Positions 47,216 to 56,105 of a DNA stretch of 64,000 nucleotides are shown here, piece after piece. Every line of letters begins with the position of its first letter. Within the stretch, counting starts at the first letter, position 1. The notes under the pieces were generated by a model. The model was not told the DNA's origin. It did no database searches and saw only the letters and a program-made list of their open reading frames with translations. The translations under genes were made by a program, and so were the position numbers. The stretch spans positions 124,001 to 188,000 of the forward strand of contig CAWCTB010000024.1 of the NCBI GenBank assembly GCA_963798275.1, in the 5' to 3' direction. This stretch comes from CAWCTB01 sp963798275 (lineage in GTDB: Bacteria > Acidobacteriota > Terriglobia > Terriglobales > Acidobacteriaceae).

Positions 47216-48640
47216 TTAGTGCAATTTCACATACTCATAATCCACCGGATTGTTATTGATGCCGCGGTCGGGAGGGGCGATCCAGGCCGCCATTTTCGCG
47301 GGTTCGTGCACCCCATGCATCAGGCTCAGGATGTAGGCCTGGTCCGATTCGCTGGGCAGCCATCCACCCTTGCGCGCGTCGAACTCCGCCTGCGAAATCG
47401 GATTCCCCGCCAGATCGGTCGACACTCCCGCCCACGCGCCGATGTTGCGGCGGAAGCGGGTCGACGGCAGCGACAGCCGGAAGCTGTGTCCGGCTTTCTC
47501 GATCAAGCGGTTCCAGCGCTTCACCCCCATCTCGCAATCGCGCACGTAGGAGCCGCGCGTCACTTCGTTCATGGCGTTGCGCATCGGGATCTGCTCGGTT
47601 TTCGTCTGGCCGATGCCGGCAGGAAGTTCGAGCGCGAACGACTGTTCCAGCGCGATGTGATCCTCGTAGTTCGCTTCGTCGGGACGGCCCTTGAGTCCGT
47701 TGGCGAAGTACGACGCGGCGTTCGAGGAATGTTCGGAGCCAAAGAGGTCGAGCGACGAGCTGAACCAGAAATTCAGATAGCGCTGCACCGTAGGCAAATC
47801 GATCGCGCCCGCATTGCGAATGGCTTCGGGATCGTCGCTGTTCAACTCCTGCATCACTTCCAGGGTCCGCTTGATCACGCGATGGATGCCGGTGTCGCCC
47901 ACGAACATGTGGTGCGCCTCTTCGGTCAGCATGAACTGACAGGTGCGCGCCAGGGGATCGAAGCTCGACTCGGCCAGCGACTTCAACTGGAACTTGCCGT
48001 CGCGATCGGTGAAATAGGTAAACATGAAGAAGCTGAGCCAGTCGCGGATCGGCTCGTTGAAGGTGCCGAGGATGCGCGGCTTGTTGGCGTCGCCCGAGTG
48101 GCGCTCGAGCAACTCTTCCGCTTCTTCGCGGCCATCGCGGCCAAAGTAGGCGTGCAGCAGGTACACCATCGCCCAGAGATGGCGGCCTTCCTCCACATTC
48201 ACCTGAAATAAGTTGCGAAGGTCGTAAAGTGATGGAGCGGTGTGCCCCAGCATGCGCTGCTGCTCGACCGACGCGGGCTCGGTGTCGCCCTGGGTGACGA
48301 TCAAGCGGCGCAGGATAGCGCGGTACTCGCCGGGAATCTGCTGCCAGACCTCCTGCCCGTAGTTGTCGCCGAAGCCGATCTTGCGGTTTTGATCGCGCTC
48401 GGCGAGAAAGATGCCCCAGCGGTATTCCGGCATGCGCACGAAACCGTAGGTCGCCCAGCCTTTCGCATCGACGGACGTCGCGGTGCGCAGGTAAACGTCG
48501 GCCACCTGGAAGTCGCGCGGGCCGAGCTCCTGCCACCAGTTCAGGAATTCCGGCTGCCAGTGTTCGAGCGCGCGCTGTAAGGTGCGGTTCGAGCCAAGAT
48601 CGACGTTGTTGGGAATGCGGTCGGCGTAATTGATCGACAT
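47216..48640 (-). CDS. boxB: Benzoyl-CoA 2,3-epoxidase, oxygenase component BoxB
   Basis: 474 residues, matching the di-iron epoxidase subunit BoxB, which adds one oxygen of O2 to benzoyl-CoA in the aerobic 'box' pathway. The ferritin-like core shows both iron motifs, NVEEGRHLWAMVY and LTEEAHHMFVGD. Other conserved stretches: YGFVRMPEYRWGIFLAERD, NKPRILGTFNEPIRDWLSFFMF, RFRRNIGAWAG. It is downstream of boxC on the same strand, with a 435-base repeat-filled gap between. BoxA, its usual reductase, is absent here. Confidence 0.93.
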   Translation of the reverse strand: MSINYADRIPNNVDLGSNRTLQRALEHWQPEFLNWWQELGPRDFQVADVYLRTATSVDAKGWATYGFVRMPEYRWGIFLAERDQNRKIGFGDNYGQEVWQQIPGEYRAILRRLIVTQGDTEPASVEQQRMLGHTAPSLYDLRNLFQVNVEEGRHLWAMVYLLHAYFGRDGREEAEELLERHSGDANKPRILGTFNEPIRDWLSFFMFTYFTDRDGKFQLKSLAESSFDPLARTCQFMLTEEAHHMFVGDTGIHRVIKRTLEVMQELNSDDPEAIRNAGAIDLPTVQRYLNFWFSSSLDLFGSEHSSNAASYFANGLKGRPDEANYEDHIALEQSFALELPAGIGQTKTEQIPMRNAMNEVTRGSYVRDCEMGVKRWNRLIEKAGHSFRLSLPSTRFRRNIGAWAGVSTDLAGNPISQAEFDARKGGWLPSESDQAYILSLMHGVHEPAKMAAWIAPPDRGINNNPVDYEYVKLH

Positions 48641-48750
48641 AACTAGACCTGTTTACTCCATTACCTCGTTTGAACTTCCGTGTGGCCAAGCGGCAGAACG
48701 GGACTTCACGCCCGCGTCTAGCGCGAAACATCGTCGGCCGGGAGCGAATT

Positions 48751-49037
48751 GAAGGGACACGGCTTCAGAGGCTGCTGAAAAAAGAACCAAAGTAGTAATT
48801 TTGGCCGTTTTTTGACTCAAGAGTGCGTAAGTGTTGAATCGCCGTTGCACAAAATCCCGAGTTTACTCGCTTGAGTCTTTTTTCAGCAGCCTCTTCAGCC
48901 GCGCCGCAAAGTGCATGGATGAACGCGGCTTTAGCCGCTGAGGGAATTTGCATTTCTTACTAAAATCCGAGATCCCGCAGGGGCTGAAGCCCAGATCATC
49001 AACCGCTCTTTTCGGCCCGGCTGAAGCCGGGCCCTTT
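48751..49037. repeat. Extragenic palindromic cluster (copy 6) between boxC and boxB, with MITE
   Basis: Hairpin GGGACACGGC-TTCA-GCCGCGCC is split by the insert at 48768-48893. After it come GCGGC-TTTA-GCCGC, GGGC-TGAA-GCCC and GCCCGGC-TGAA-GCCGGGC, the last two being the same hairpin type in reverse. It lies inside the likely boxC-boxB transcript and could lower boxB expression or stabilise an end. Confidence 0.82.
48768..48893. mobile_element. 126-bp MITE in a hairpin loop, inverted copy of 15010-15139
   Basis: Ends GAGGCTGCTGAAAAA with TTCA on both sides (48764-48767, 48894-48897). Reversed and complemented, its interior is almost identical to the element at 15010-15139 (shared blocks such as AACTCGGGATTTTGTGCAAC and CGGCCAAAATTACTACTTTG), so these are two recent copies in opposite orientation relative to the target hairpin. 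Confidence 0.85.
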
Positions 49038-49074
49038 CAAATCGAGCCCACGGACGCGACGCTCTACCGCAGTC

Positions 49075-50746
49075 CTAGACTCTCTCCCAGGTAAAGCGCG
49101 CCTTCGATCCGGTGCCGAAGAGCTTGAGCGCGCCGTGCTCGCCGGTGGAATTAGGACGAATGAAGACCCAGTTCTGCCAGGCCGAGAGGCGTCCAAAGAT
49201 TTTTGTTTCCATGCTCTCCGGCCCGGGAAAGCGCAGGCTGGCTTCCATTCCCGTGAGCGCATCGGGCGAGAGGCTGGCGCGTTCTTCGATGGCGATGCGC
49301 ACCTCATCTTCCCAGTCGAGATCGTCCGGCGCGATCGTAACCAGTCCAAGCGCGAGCGCCTCTTCCGGACCGACGTGCCGCCCGGCAGCTTCCTGAATCG
49401 CAGCCCGCGCGCGCGCATTGCCGCTGAAGCGCGCCTCCATGCGGCTGCTCTGGTTGACCGCGGGCAGCAGCCCGAAATTGAATTCGTCGACTGCAATCTT
49501 CGGCGAGCCGCCCTCGTCCTCCGGCAGCGCCAGCATGTAACTGCGGTCGGCAGCGAGCACCAGCTCGTACAACATCCCCGCGAAGCACGATCCCGGCTCG
49601 ATGATGGCAAACAGGCTGCGCGAAGAAACATCCAGCCGTTGCAGGGTGCGGCGCAACAGGCCAATGGTTTCGCCCACCAGCCAGTCGCTGCGATGCTCCA
49701 GCATCACCCGATCGCAAGCGAGCACTGCGTCGATGCTGCCGGTACTCTTCAGCAGCAGCAGCCCGAGTTCCGGTTCGTTGACGCGCAGCATCAGGATGGC
49801 GTCGTCGAGTTCGCGCGCCATGGCGAGCGGCCACCACTGGTCGCCTTCGGCATGAAAGGCGTCGGGTTCGAGCGGCTGCAGTCCTTCGGGGGCGCGGACG
49901 GTCAGCGTCGCCGTGCGCGCAGCGCGATCGAAGGCAACGTCGACATACTTGTAGTGATAGCCGCTATCGTCGATCTTGCGCGGCAGCGGACACAGCTTGA
50001 TGCCCTCCACACTCGCGGAACGAGTTGAGTCGGCGGCCAACGCGGCGGCGCGAGCGCCGACTAACTCCCCAAACTTCGCCGGCGGCGCAATCTCATCCAC
50101 CAGGCCCCATTGTTTGGCGCGCTCGCCTTTCACGCCGTCGGGATTGGTGCAGAACATGTCGGCCAGATCGCGGCGCACCTTGCGCTTGTCGACCACGCGG
50201 GTGAGGCCGCCGGTTCCGGGCAACACCCCGAGCAGCGGAACCTCGGGCAAACTCACGGCGCTGGAACGGTCGTCGACCAGCAGAATCTCGTCGCAGGCCA
50301 GGGCCAATTCATAACCGCCCCCGGCGGTGGTGCCGTTCAGCGCCGCGAGAAATCTCAGGCCATCGTGGCGGCTGGAGTCTTCCATGCCGTTGCGCGTCTC
50401 GTTGGTAAATTTGCAGAAGTTCACCTTCCAGGCGTGCGACGACGAGCCCAGCATGTAAATGTTTGCGCCGGCACAAAACATGCGTTCCTTGGCGCTGGTC
50501 AGCACCACGCACGCAACCTGCGGGTGCTCGAAGCGAATGTGCTGCAGCAGGTCGTGCAGCTCGATATCGACGCCGAGGTCGTACGAATTGAGCTTGAGCT
50601 TGTAGCCCGGCTTCAAGCCGCACTCTTCGTTGACGTCCATCGCCAGGGTGGCGATGCGGCCGTCGATGGTCAGCTTCCAGTGCCGATATTCTGCCACCGG
50701 GCACATCGAAGGTGATGAGGTGTTGGGCTTCCTGAACTTCAGGCAT
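49075..50746 (-). CDS. boxC: 2,3-epoxybenzoyl-CoA dihydrolase BoxC (frameshifted near start)
   Basis: Crotonase-fold enzyme that opens the epoxidised ring of benzoyl-CoA. 556 residues after removing one extra base near 50701, which joins MPEVQEAQHLITFDVP to VAEYRHWKLTIDG. Conserved: NEECGLKPGYKLKLNSYDLG, RMFCAGANIYMLG, LNGTTAGGGYELALACDEIL, PEVPLLGVLPGTGGLTRV, FNFGLLPAVNQSSRMEARF. Length and motifs are specific to BoxC rather than general enoyl-CoA hydratases. ATG 50746 has no strong ribosome site. A TGCATTATAGTGCA element lies 74 bases upstream. Confidence 0.92.
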
Positions 50747-50819
50747 GCAGGTTGGAACACTCCTATCGCGAATGCCGGCGGATGGTAACCGCCGATTCTG
50801 ATCCCCACGTGGATATGGA

Positions 50820-50833
50820 TGCATTATAGTGCA
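50820..50833. promoter_or_regulatory. Candidate BoxR operator upstream of boxC
   Basis: TGCATTATAGTGCA, that is TGCA-N6-TGCA. The related regulators BzdR and BoxR of betaproteobacteria bind TGCA repeats, so this is a plausible operator. It sits in the 150-base gap between boxR and boxC; further TGCA words occur at about 50863 and 50892. Confidence 0.5.
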
Positions 50834-50896
50834 GGTGCGATCGACTTTGCGGACAAATCACGGTGCAAATTTCGAAAAACGAGACACTTTGCTGCA

Positions 50897-51781
50897 TCAG
50901 TCGCTTACTGCTGAAAGAATCTGATCGATGCAATCCGTTGCGGTTTGGGCCGTGGTGTCGATGTTCAGGTCGGCCTTGCGGTAGAGCGGCTCGCGGACCT
51001 CGAGGATGCGACGCAGATCTTCGGTGGCCTCGCGGTTGTCGGCCATGGGCCGCATGTCTCCCTGCGCGATAACCCGCTGCATGTGGTCCTCGGGTGAAGC
51101 GTGCAGCCAGACGGTGTAGCAGGTAGTGAGCAGGCGCTCGAAGGTGGCCGGCTCGGAGACGAGACTGCCACCGGTGGCAAGTACGAAACGCGGATAGCGG
51201 TCGAGAACTTCGTCGAGGCAGCGGCGCTCGGTGCGGCGGAATCCGCTCTGGCCATACAGGTCGAAGATGGTACTGAGGGAAAGTCCGCTCTCCTGCTCGA
51301 TCAGGCGGTCGAGTTCGAGAAAAGGCACACTGAGGCGCTCGGCCAGCATGGCGCCAAGCGTCGATTTACCCGCGCCGCGCAGCCCGATGAGGGCGATACG
51401 GCTGCGACGGGCGGCAACATCGTCTCCGCCGAAGTGCTGCACCAGAATGCGGCGAGCTTCTTCCAGCTCGCCGGGATTCAGGCGGCGCAGGAATTCCGTA
51501 GTATGCACCAGGTCGATGGACGGCTCGGGTCCGCTATAGACCAGCGCTTCCACGGGCACGTCGAGGGCGCGCGCGATATCGCGCAGCAGCAGGATCGAAA
51601 TGTTTCCTTGGCCGGATTCAAGTTGCGCCAGATAACGCTCCGAGACGCCGGAATCGTTGGCCAGGATTTTGCGCGTCATGCCGCGGCGGGCCCGCGCCTC
51701 ACGCACACGATTGCCGAGCAGTTTCAGGAAGCCGGTGTCGACGGCGACGGCTTGCGGGCTGACGTCAGGGTTCTGCGGCAT
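50897..51781 (-). CDS. boxR: BoxR-type transcriptional regulator (HTH fused to shikimate-kinase-like domain)
   Basis: 294 residues. An XRE-type helix-turn-helix (about 20-80: RVREARARRGMTRKILANDSGVSERYLAQLESGQG, read as two motifs) is joined to a shikimate-kinase-like P-loop domain (about 130-290: LIGLRGAGKSTLGAML, LELDRLIEQESGLSLSTIFDLYGQSGFRRTE, FVLATGGSLV). This layout is that of BoxR/BzdR, repressors that sense benzoyl-CoA. Followed by boxC and boxB, divergent from the flavodoxin group. Confidence 0.92.
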   Translation of the reverse strand: MPQNPDVSPQAVAVDTGFLKLLGNRVREARARRGMTRKILANDSGVSERYLAQLESGQGNISILLLRDIARALDVPVEALVYSGPEPSIDLVHTTEFLRRLNPGELEEARRILVQHFGGDDVAARRSRIALIGLRGAGKSTLGAMLAERLSVPFLELDRLIEQESGLSLSTIFDLYGQSGFRRTERRCLDEVLDRYPRFVLATGGSLVSEPATFERLLTTCYTVWLHASPEDHMQRVIAQGDMRPMADNREATEDLRRILEVREPLYRKADLNIDTTAQTATDCIDQILSAVSD

Positions 51782-51795
51782 TGAATTCGCGGCAG

Positions 51796-51835
51796 TGCAT
51801 TATGCCGCCGCCGGATTCGAGAGTGAATGCATTAT
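51796..51835. promoter_or_regulatory. Two TGCATTAT direct repeats in the boxR/flavodoxin divergent promoter
   Basis: TGCATTAT at 51796-51803 and again at 51828-51835, 32 bases apart (about three helical turns). The same octamer begins the element before boxC at 50820. Likely BoxR sites controlling boxR itself and the rightward flavodoxin gene. Confidence 0.5.
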
Positions 51836-51897
51836 ACTTCCGATCAGGTCGAAGGGTGGGGAGAATCTATGCCTGACAGCCGTCGCCGTGAGCGGAG

Positions 51898-52380
51898 ATG
51901 CGTGTGGCGATAGTCATCAAGATCCTGGTAGGCACCATGACCGGAACCGCCGAATTGGTGGCGCAAGAGGTGCAGACTGCGCTGGAGGCGGCCGGGCACC
52001 AGGCCGGCATTGCGATGATGGACGGACTGGACGCCGGCGTCTTCCAGCCAGGCGGCCCGTACCTGATCTGCACCTCGACCTACGGCAACGGCGACGTTCC
52101 GGACAATGCCCAGGAACTGTTCAGCTCGCTGGAAACTCTCCGGCCAGATCTGACTGGCGTGACCTACGGCTTGATCGCCCTGGGCGATCGCACTTACAAA
52201 GACACGTTCTGTCAGGGTGGACTGCGCTTCGACGCGCTGCTTACTGAGTTGGGCGCGAAGCGGGCCGGCGACATCCTGGAACACGATGCCAGCTCGGGAA
52301 CGTTTCCGGAGGAAGTCGCCGCGCAGTGGGTAGTGCCCTGGGTGGAGCAGCATCTGTCGCATTTGCCGGAGATCGCGTGA
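51898..52380 (+). CDS. Flavodoxin (MioC-like)
   Basis: 160 residues. FMN phosphate loop VGTMTGTAELVAQEV and the aromatic/isoalloxazine loops TSTYGNGDVPDNAQEL and ALGDRTYKDTFCQGG are those of short-chain flavodoxins of the MioC/sulfite-reductase-flavoprotein group. A small cytoplasmic electron carrier. Divergent from boxR across shared TGCA repeats and overlapping the next gene (GTGA), so it may serve the benzoyl-CoA epoxidase in place of, or with, BoxA; this is inference. Confidence 0.9.
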   Translation: MRVAIVIKILVGTMTGTAELVAQEVQTALEAAGHQAGIAMMDGLDAGVFQPGGPYLICTSTYGNGDVPDNAQELFSSLETLRPDLTGVTYGLIALGDRTYKDTFCQGGLRFDALLTELGAKRAGDILEHDASSGTFPEEVAAQWVVPWVEQHLSHLPEIA

Positions 52381-53201
52381 ACCAGACGAGATCGCAAGCG
52401 CCAAGAAAGGCGCACCCCCACGAACGGATTAGCGCGATTCGGCGCGACGTGACGGCCGCCGACAAGCGGCTGGAAACCTTGTGGCTGGAGCCCAGCCGAA
52501 GCGGAGCGCCCGCAATCGTCATGCTGCACGAGGGGCTGGGCTCAATTGCGCTATGGAAGCACTTTCCGCAACAGGTGGCGCAGCGTACAGGATGCGGCGT
52601 GCTGGTGTACTCGCGCTATGGCAACGGCGCCTCGGAGAGGCTGGCGGAAAAGCGTGGCGTCGGCTACATGCATCACGAAGCGCACTCCGTGCTGCCGGAG
52701 CTGCTGGCCAAGCTGGAGATCGAGCGGCCCATTCTGTTGGGACACAGCGATGGCGGATCGATCGCGCTGCTCTATGCCGCGGCCTTTCCGGATTCGCCGC
52801 GCGCGCTGGTGCTGGAGGCGCCGCACGTGTTCGTGGAAGAGTTAAGCGTCGTGAGCATCGCTCAGGCGAAGGTCAATTATCAGACAACGAACTTCCGCCA
52901 CAAGCTGGCGCGCTATCACGCGCACGTCGATGAGACGTTTTGGGGATGGAACAATATCTGGCTCGACCGGGCATTTCGCGCCTGGAACATCGAAGAGTGC
53001 GTGTCGTCCATTCGGTGTCCGATTCTTTGCATACAGGGTGAGCAGGATGAGTACGGAACACGGGCGCAGTTGGAGGCGATCAAGCTGCGAGTGCCGGGGA
53101 CGGAGATCGTGATGCTTTCCGAGTGCAAGCATACTCCGCATCGCGATCAGCGGGAGAAGACGCTGGAGGCGGTGGCGGAGTTTGTGGGCAGGGTGAGCTA
53201 G
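52377..53201 (+). CDS. Alpha/beta hydrolase in the box locus
   Basis: 274 residues from GTG 52377, overlapping the flavodoxin stop (GTGA) with CGGAG before it. Oxyanion/strand motif MLHEGLGSIALWKHFP, nucleophile in GHSDGGSIALLYAA, acid region IQGEQDEYG, catalytic His in ECKHTPHRDQ. Likely hydrolyses an ester or a thioester; in box clusters such hydrolases are expected to act on ring-cleavage products or on CoA thioesters. Exact substrate unknown. Confidence 0.88.
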   Translation: MNQTRSQAPRKAHPHERISAIRRDVTAADKRLETLWLEPSRSGAPAIVMLHEGLGSIALWKHFPQQVAQRTGCGVLVYSRYGNGASERLAEKRGVGYMHHEAHSVLPELLAKLEIERPILLGHSDGGSIALLYAAAFPDSPRALVLEAPHVFVEELSVVSIAQAKVNYQTTNFRHKLARYHAHVDETFWGWNNIWLDRAFRAWNIEECVSSIRCPILCIQGEQDEYGTRAQLEAIKLRVPGTEIVMLSECKHTPHRDQREKTLEAVAEFVGRVS

Positions 53202-53216
53202 AGTGCGTTGCGGGAA

Positions 53217-53330
53217 ATGGGGGTCCTTCGACTTCGTTCGGTCGCCACGACGACCTCACTGCGCTCAGGATGACAACATGATCAGTGGATAGCGAAGAGC
53301 GAACAGCCAAGAGCGAAAAGCGAAGAGCGA
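53217..53330. repeat. Dispersed-type intergenic repeat and short AGCGAA tandem
   Basis: The reverse strand reads TGTCATCCTGAGCGCAGTGA, followed by GGTCGTCGTGGCGACCGAAC, a block I associate with many soil-bacterial genomes (from memory, unverified). It is followed by an imperfect tandem of AGCGAA/AGCGAG words (53291-53335). Non-coding. Confidence 0.45.
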
Positions 53331-53340
53331 GAAGCGGTCG

Positions 53341-53805
53341 ATGAAAGGCGGACACATGGCGGAGTGGGTGCACACGTTTAAGGGCGCGGTTCTGGCGGCG
53401 GAATATGACTTCACCAGTCACATGAACTCGCGCATCTATGTTTCGCGCTTCGACCAGGCGACGTGGTTTTTGCTGCACGCCATCGGGCTGACGCCGGCGT
53501 CGATCCGGCAGAAGAACCTGCGCATCGCTATCGTGCGGCAGAACTACCAGTTCCTGGAAGAGCTGCGTGGGGGAGAACTGGTGATCATCAAGAGCGGATT
53601 TCTCGCCGTGGGCGAAAAGTACTTTCGCTTCCTGCACCAGATGTACAACGAAGACACCGGGAAGATGGTTGCAACCTGCGATTCGGTAGCGGTGCAGGCG
53701 AGTTTGGAGACAGGCAAGAGCATCTATCTGCCGCCCGAGTTGCAGGAACGTGCCAAGCAGCACCTGGTGACAGCGAACATGCCGCTGGATTCGGAGATGG
53801 GCTGA
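53341..53805 (+). CDS. 4HBT hotdog-fold acyl-CoA thioesterase
   Basis: 154 residues (ATG 53341; ATG 53356 also possible). YbgC/FcbC-type hotdog with the catalytic Asp in YDFTSHMNSRIYVSRFDQAT, and later strands LRGGELVIIKSGFLAVGEKYF and MVATCDSVAVQ. It hydrolyses acyl- or aroyl-CoA. Beside the box genes it may relieve accumulation of benzoyl-CoA or a dead-end thioester; this role is inferred from position. Confidence 0.85.
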   Translation: MKGGHMAEWVHTFKGAVLAAEYDFTSHMNSRIYVSRFDQATWFLLHAIGLTPASIRQKNLRIAIVRQNYQFLEELRGGELVIIKSGFLAVGEKYFRFLHQMYNEDTGKMVATCDSVAVQASLETGKSIYLPPELQERAKQHLVTANMPLDSEMG

Positions 53806-53847
53806 ACCAGCATGGAGACTTCCTGGCGCGAGGCAACACCAGGTCGT

Positions 53848-54954
53848 TCAACTGCGGGCGGGCGTTCCTGCCCCGCGCGAGGGCGTGGGCTCGTTTGTGC
53901 TGGTGGTCGCTTCCGGATCTCCTTCGCCACTGGCGGCCCATTCCCGGCGCAACATCTGGTCGACCTTCGGCCGGGCCAGCGCGGCCGCCACGCCTAGAAC
54001 CACCGTTACCCATCCGACGCCCAGGATGACCTCGATGCAGGCGATGGCACGCGTCAGGGTATTGGCGGGGATCACGTCTCCGTAGCCGACCGTGGACATG
54101 GTGACGATGGAGAAGTAAACGAAGTCGGCGAAGTTGGTGAAGCGCGTGGCATCGATCCCGCGAAAGGCGGTTGCGCGATCGAACTGCCAGGCGGCAGCGT
54201 AGAAGCAGGCAAAGATAAAGATAATGATCAGGTAGCCGACGAGGAACGCGGCCAGTGCCTCCCACATTTGCCGCAGGATGCGGAACATGTCGCCCAGCGT
54301 CCGCAGCCGCGGCCGGAGCCATTCTCCGAACCACCACGACAGGTTGGTGGCCACCAGTACGGCGATGACGATGATGACGAGCGAACGCGGGAGAGGCGCG
54401 ACCTCAAACTGCGCGATCACCGCACTGGCGATCGCGGTCAGGACGGAAAAATACATTCGCTCGGATTGGTAGAAGTGCCGGGCAAGAGCGTGAAAGAGCT
54501 GTGTGGGTGCGGATGCATTGGTGATGCTGAGCGGCTGGCTGCGCGCGATCAGGAAGCGGCTGACCCAATTGAAGACGCCCTGGCCGGTGAAGCGGAAGCC
54601 GCCGTACAGGCCTCCGCCAAAGCCGATGGCCGCGCAGATGGTCAGGATGACTCGCAGGTAGTTGATGGTGCTCTGCTTGGGAATCAGCGAGGCAAACTCG
54701 GGCACGGTCGAGGCGCGCAGGATGCTGCCCAGCATGCCCGTGGCTAGGGCCACGACGATGATAAAACGGGGCGCGAACCCGACGCTGATGTAGCCCAGCA
54801 GAAGTCCCGCGAAGGCGTAGGTCATTCCGGCCCACAGCGCCTGCGGACCGCCAATGCCATAACCGAAGGCGGCAATGGTGACGGCGGCGATGCAGTAAAT
54901 CGCGATAACCGCGGCGGGACTTGAGCGTTCACCGTTGTGTTCGGGCGTTGCCAT
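53848..54954 (-). CDS. Potassium channel family protein
   Basis: 368 residues. Several N-terminal membrane helices (AVIAIYCIAAVTIAAFGYG, FAGLLLGYISVGF, IIVVALATGMLGSIL), two central helices, then a pore module FADFVYFSIVTMSTVGYGDVIP with the K+ selectivity filter TVGYGD, followed by a final helix (CIEVILGVGWVTVVLGVAAAL) and a short charged tail. No RCK/NAD-binding domain, so gating is not obvious. Stands alone. Confidence 0.9.
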   Translation of the reverse strand: MATPEHNGERSSPAAVIAIYCIAAVTIAAFGYGIGGPQALWAGMTYAFAGLLLGYISVGFAPRFIIVVALATGMLGSILRASTVPEFASLIPKQSTINYLRVILTICAAIGFGGGLYGGFRFTGQGVFNWVSRFLIARSQPLSITNASAPTQLFHALARHFYQSERMYFSVLTAIASAVIAQFEVAPLPRSLVIIVIAVLVATNLSWWFGEWLRPRLRTLGDMFRILRQMWEALAAFLVGYLIIIFIFACFYAAAWQFDRATAFRGIDATRFTNFADFVYFSIVTMSTVGYGDVIPANTLTRAIACIEVILGVGWVTVVLGVAAALARPKVDQMLRREWAASGEGDPEATTSTNEPTPSRGAGTPARS

Positions 54955-55091
54955 GGTACAAGGTTCTGCCGAGTTTGCACTGGGTTGCGGTTTGGCGCAA
55001 CTCTAATGTGAAGCGATCGGGAAGGGCCCGGCAGCGAAGGCGTCCAGCCGCCGGCGGATTCGTATCCGCAGCCTGGTCTAAGATAGGGAGC

Positions 55092-55284
55092 ATGACAACC
55101 GAATCGCAGAAGCAAGAGCCTAACCAGGTGGACCTCACCGCCGCCGAGCACGTCGAGGAAGCCAAGCGCCGGTTGAACGCGTTACGGAACGCAGTTGGAC
55201 AAGCATCCCGACCTGGAAGCGGCCATCGAGCGGCTGGAGCTGGCGCTCAGCATCCTGACCACAAAGTCGGGCGGGATGCTCTAG
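55092..55284 (+). CDS. Small acidic helical protein (frameshifted)
   Basis: 63 residues after dropping one extra base near 55190, which joins EHVEEAKRRLNALRNA to LDKHPDLEAAIERLELALSI and a TTKSGGML tail. Helical and heptad-like throughout. ATG 55092 preceded by AGGGAG. Its TAG stop overlaps the proC stop on the other strand in the four bases CTAG (55281-55284). No family recognised. Confidence 0.6.
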
Positions 55285-56105
55285 CTGAAGAGCAGTTCCT
55301 TGGCGCGCTGCGAGGCCTTGACCACGGCCTTGATCAGGGTGACGCGCAGGCCGCCTTCTTCCAGTTCGAGGATGCCATCCACGGTGCAGCCCGCCGGGGT
55401 GGCGACGGCGTCCTTCAGCAGCGCGGGATGATCGCCCGTCTCTAACATCATCTTGGCGGAGCCAAGCACCGTCTGTCCGGCGAGCTTCATGGCAATATCG
55501 CGCGGCAGGCCCATCTTCACGCCGCCCTCGGCGAGCGATTCCAGGATCATGAAAATGTAAGCCGGGCCGCTGGCCGACAGTCCGGTGACCGCGTCCATGT
55601 GCTTCTCGTCGACCTGCACGGTTTCGCCGACGGTGCCGAAGAGGGTGCGCGCGAGTTCCAGATCGGCAGGCTTGATGGCGGCGCCGCAACAGAAAGCCGT
55701 CATGCCCGCGCCCACCATCGAGGGCGTGTTGGGCATGGCGCGAATAACCGGGATGTTGGCCGGCAGCCGCTGCTCGATATACGAGGTGGGCACCGACGCG
55801 GCGATGGAGATGACCAGCTGGCCGGCACGCAGATCGTTCCCGATCTCGCGCATGACGTCGCTCACGGTCTGCGGCTTGATGCAGAGCAAAATGACATCGG
55901 CGTCTTGCACGGCGGCGCGGTTGTCGGTCCCGACCTCGACACCGTACTTCGAGGCAAGCGAGGCGGCGCGCTCCGCGTGGTTCACGGTGGCGCGAACGTT
56001 TTCCGGGCGCAGCAGGTTCTGGCGAAAGAATGCCTGCATCAGAATGCTGCCCATCTTGCCGAGGCCGATAATGGCGAGTCGTTGCGGCCGAATAGTTTCA
56101 GACAC
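55281..56105 (-). CDS. proC: Pyrroline-5-carboxylate reductase
   Basis: 274 residues from GTG 56105 (CAGGAAG before it); upstream in-frame starts lack a ribosome site. NAD(P)H Rossmann motif LAIIGLGKMGSILMQAF, AMPNTPSMVGAGMTA, and the ProC signature VTGLSASGPAYIFMILESLAEGGVKMGL, then MLETGDHPALLKDAVATPAGCT. Last step of proline synthesis: 1-pyrroline-5-carboxylate to proline, cytoplasmic. Confidence 0.95.
   Translation of the reverse strand: MSETIRPQRLAIIGLGKMGSILMQAFFRQNLLRPENVRATVNHAERAASLASKYGVEVGTDNRAAVQDADVILLCIKPQTVSDVMREIGNDLRAGQLVISIAASVPTSYIEQRLPANIPVIRAMPNTPSMVGAGMTAFCCGAAIKPADLELARTLFGTVGETVQVDEKHMDAVTGLSASGPAYIFMILESLAEGGVKMGLPRDIAMKLAGQTVLGSAKMMLETGDHPALLKDAVATPAGCTVDGILELEEGGLRVTLIKAVVKASQRAKELLFS

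Noticed and set aside
47253..48731. 492-codon open frame overlapping boxB in another frame
   Set aside because: Arg/Ala/Gly-rich with no motifs; boxB in the other frame has both di-iron motifs and family length.
53291..53335. AGCGAA-like tandem as a CRISPR-like array
   Set aside because: Units are 6-8 bases and imperfect, with no spacers and no cas genes anywhere in the window.
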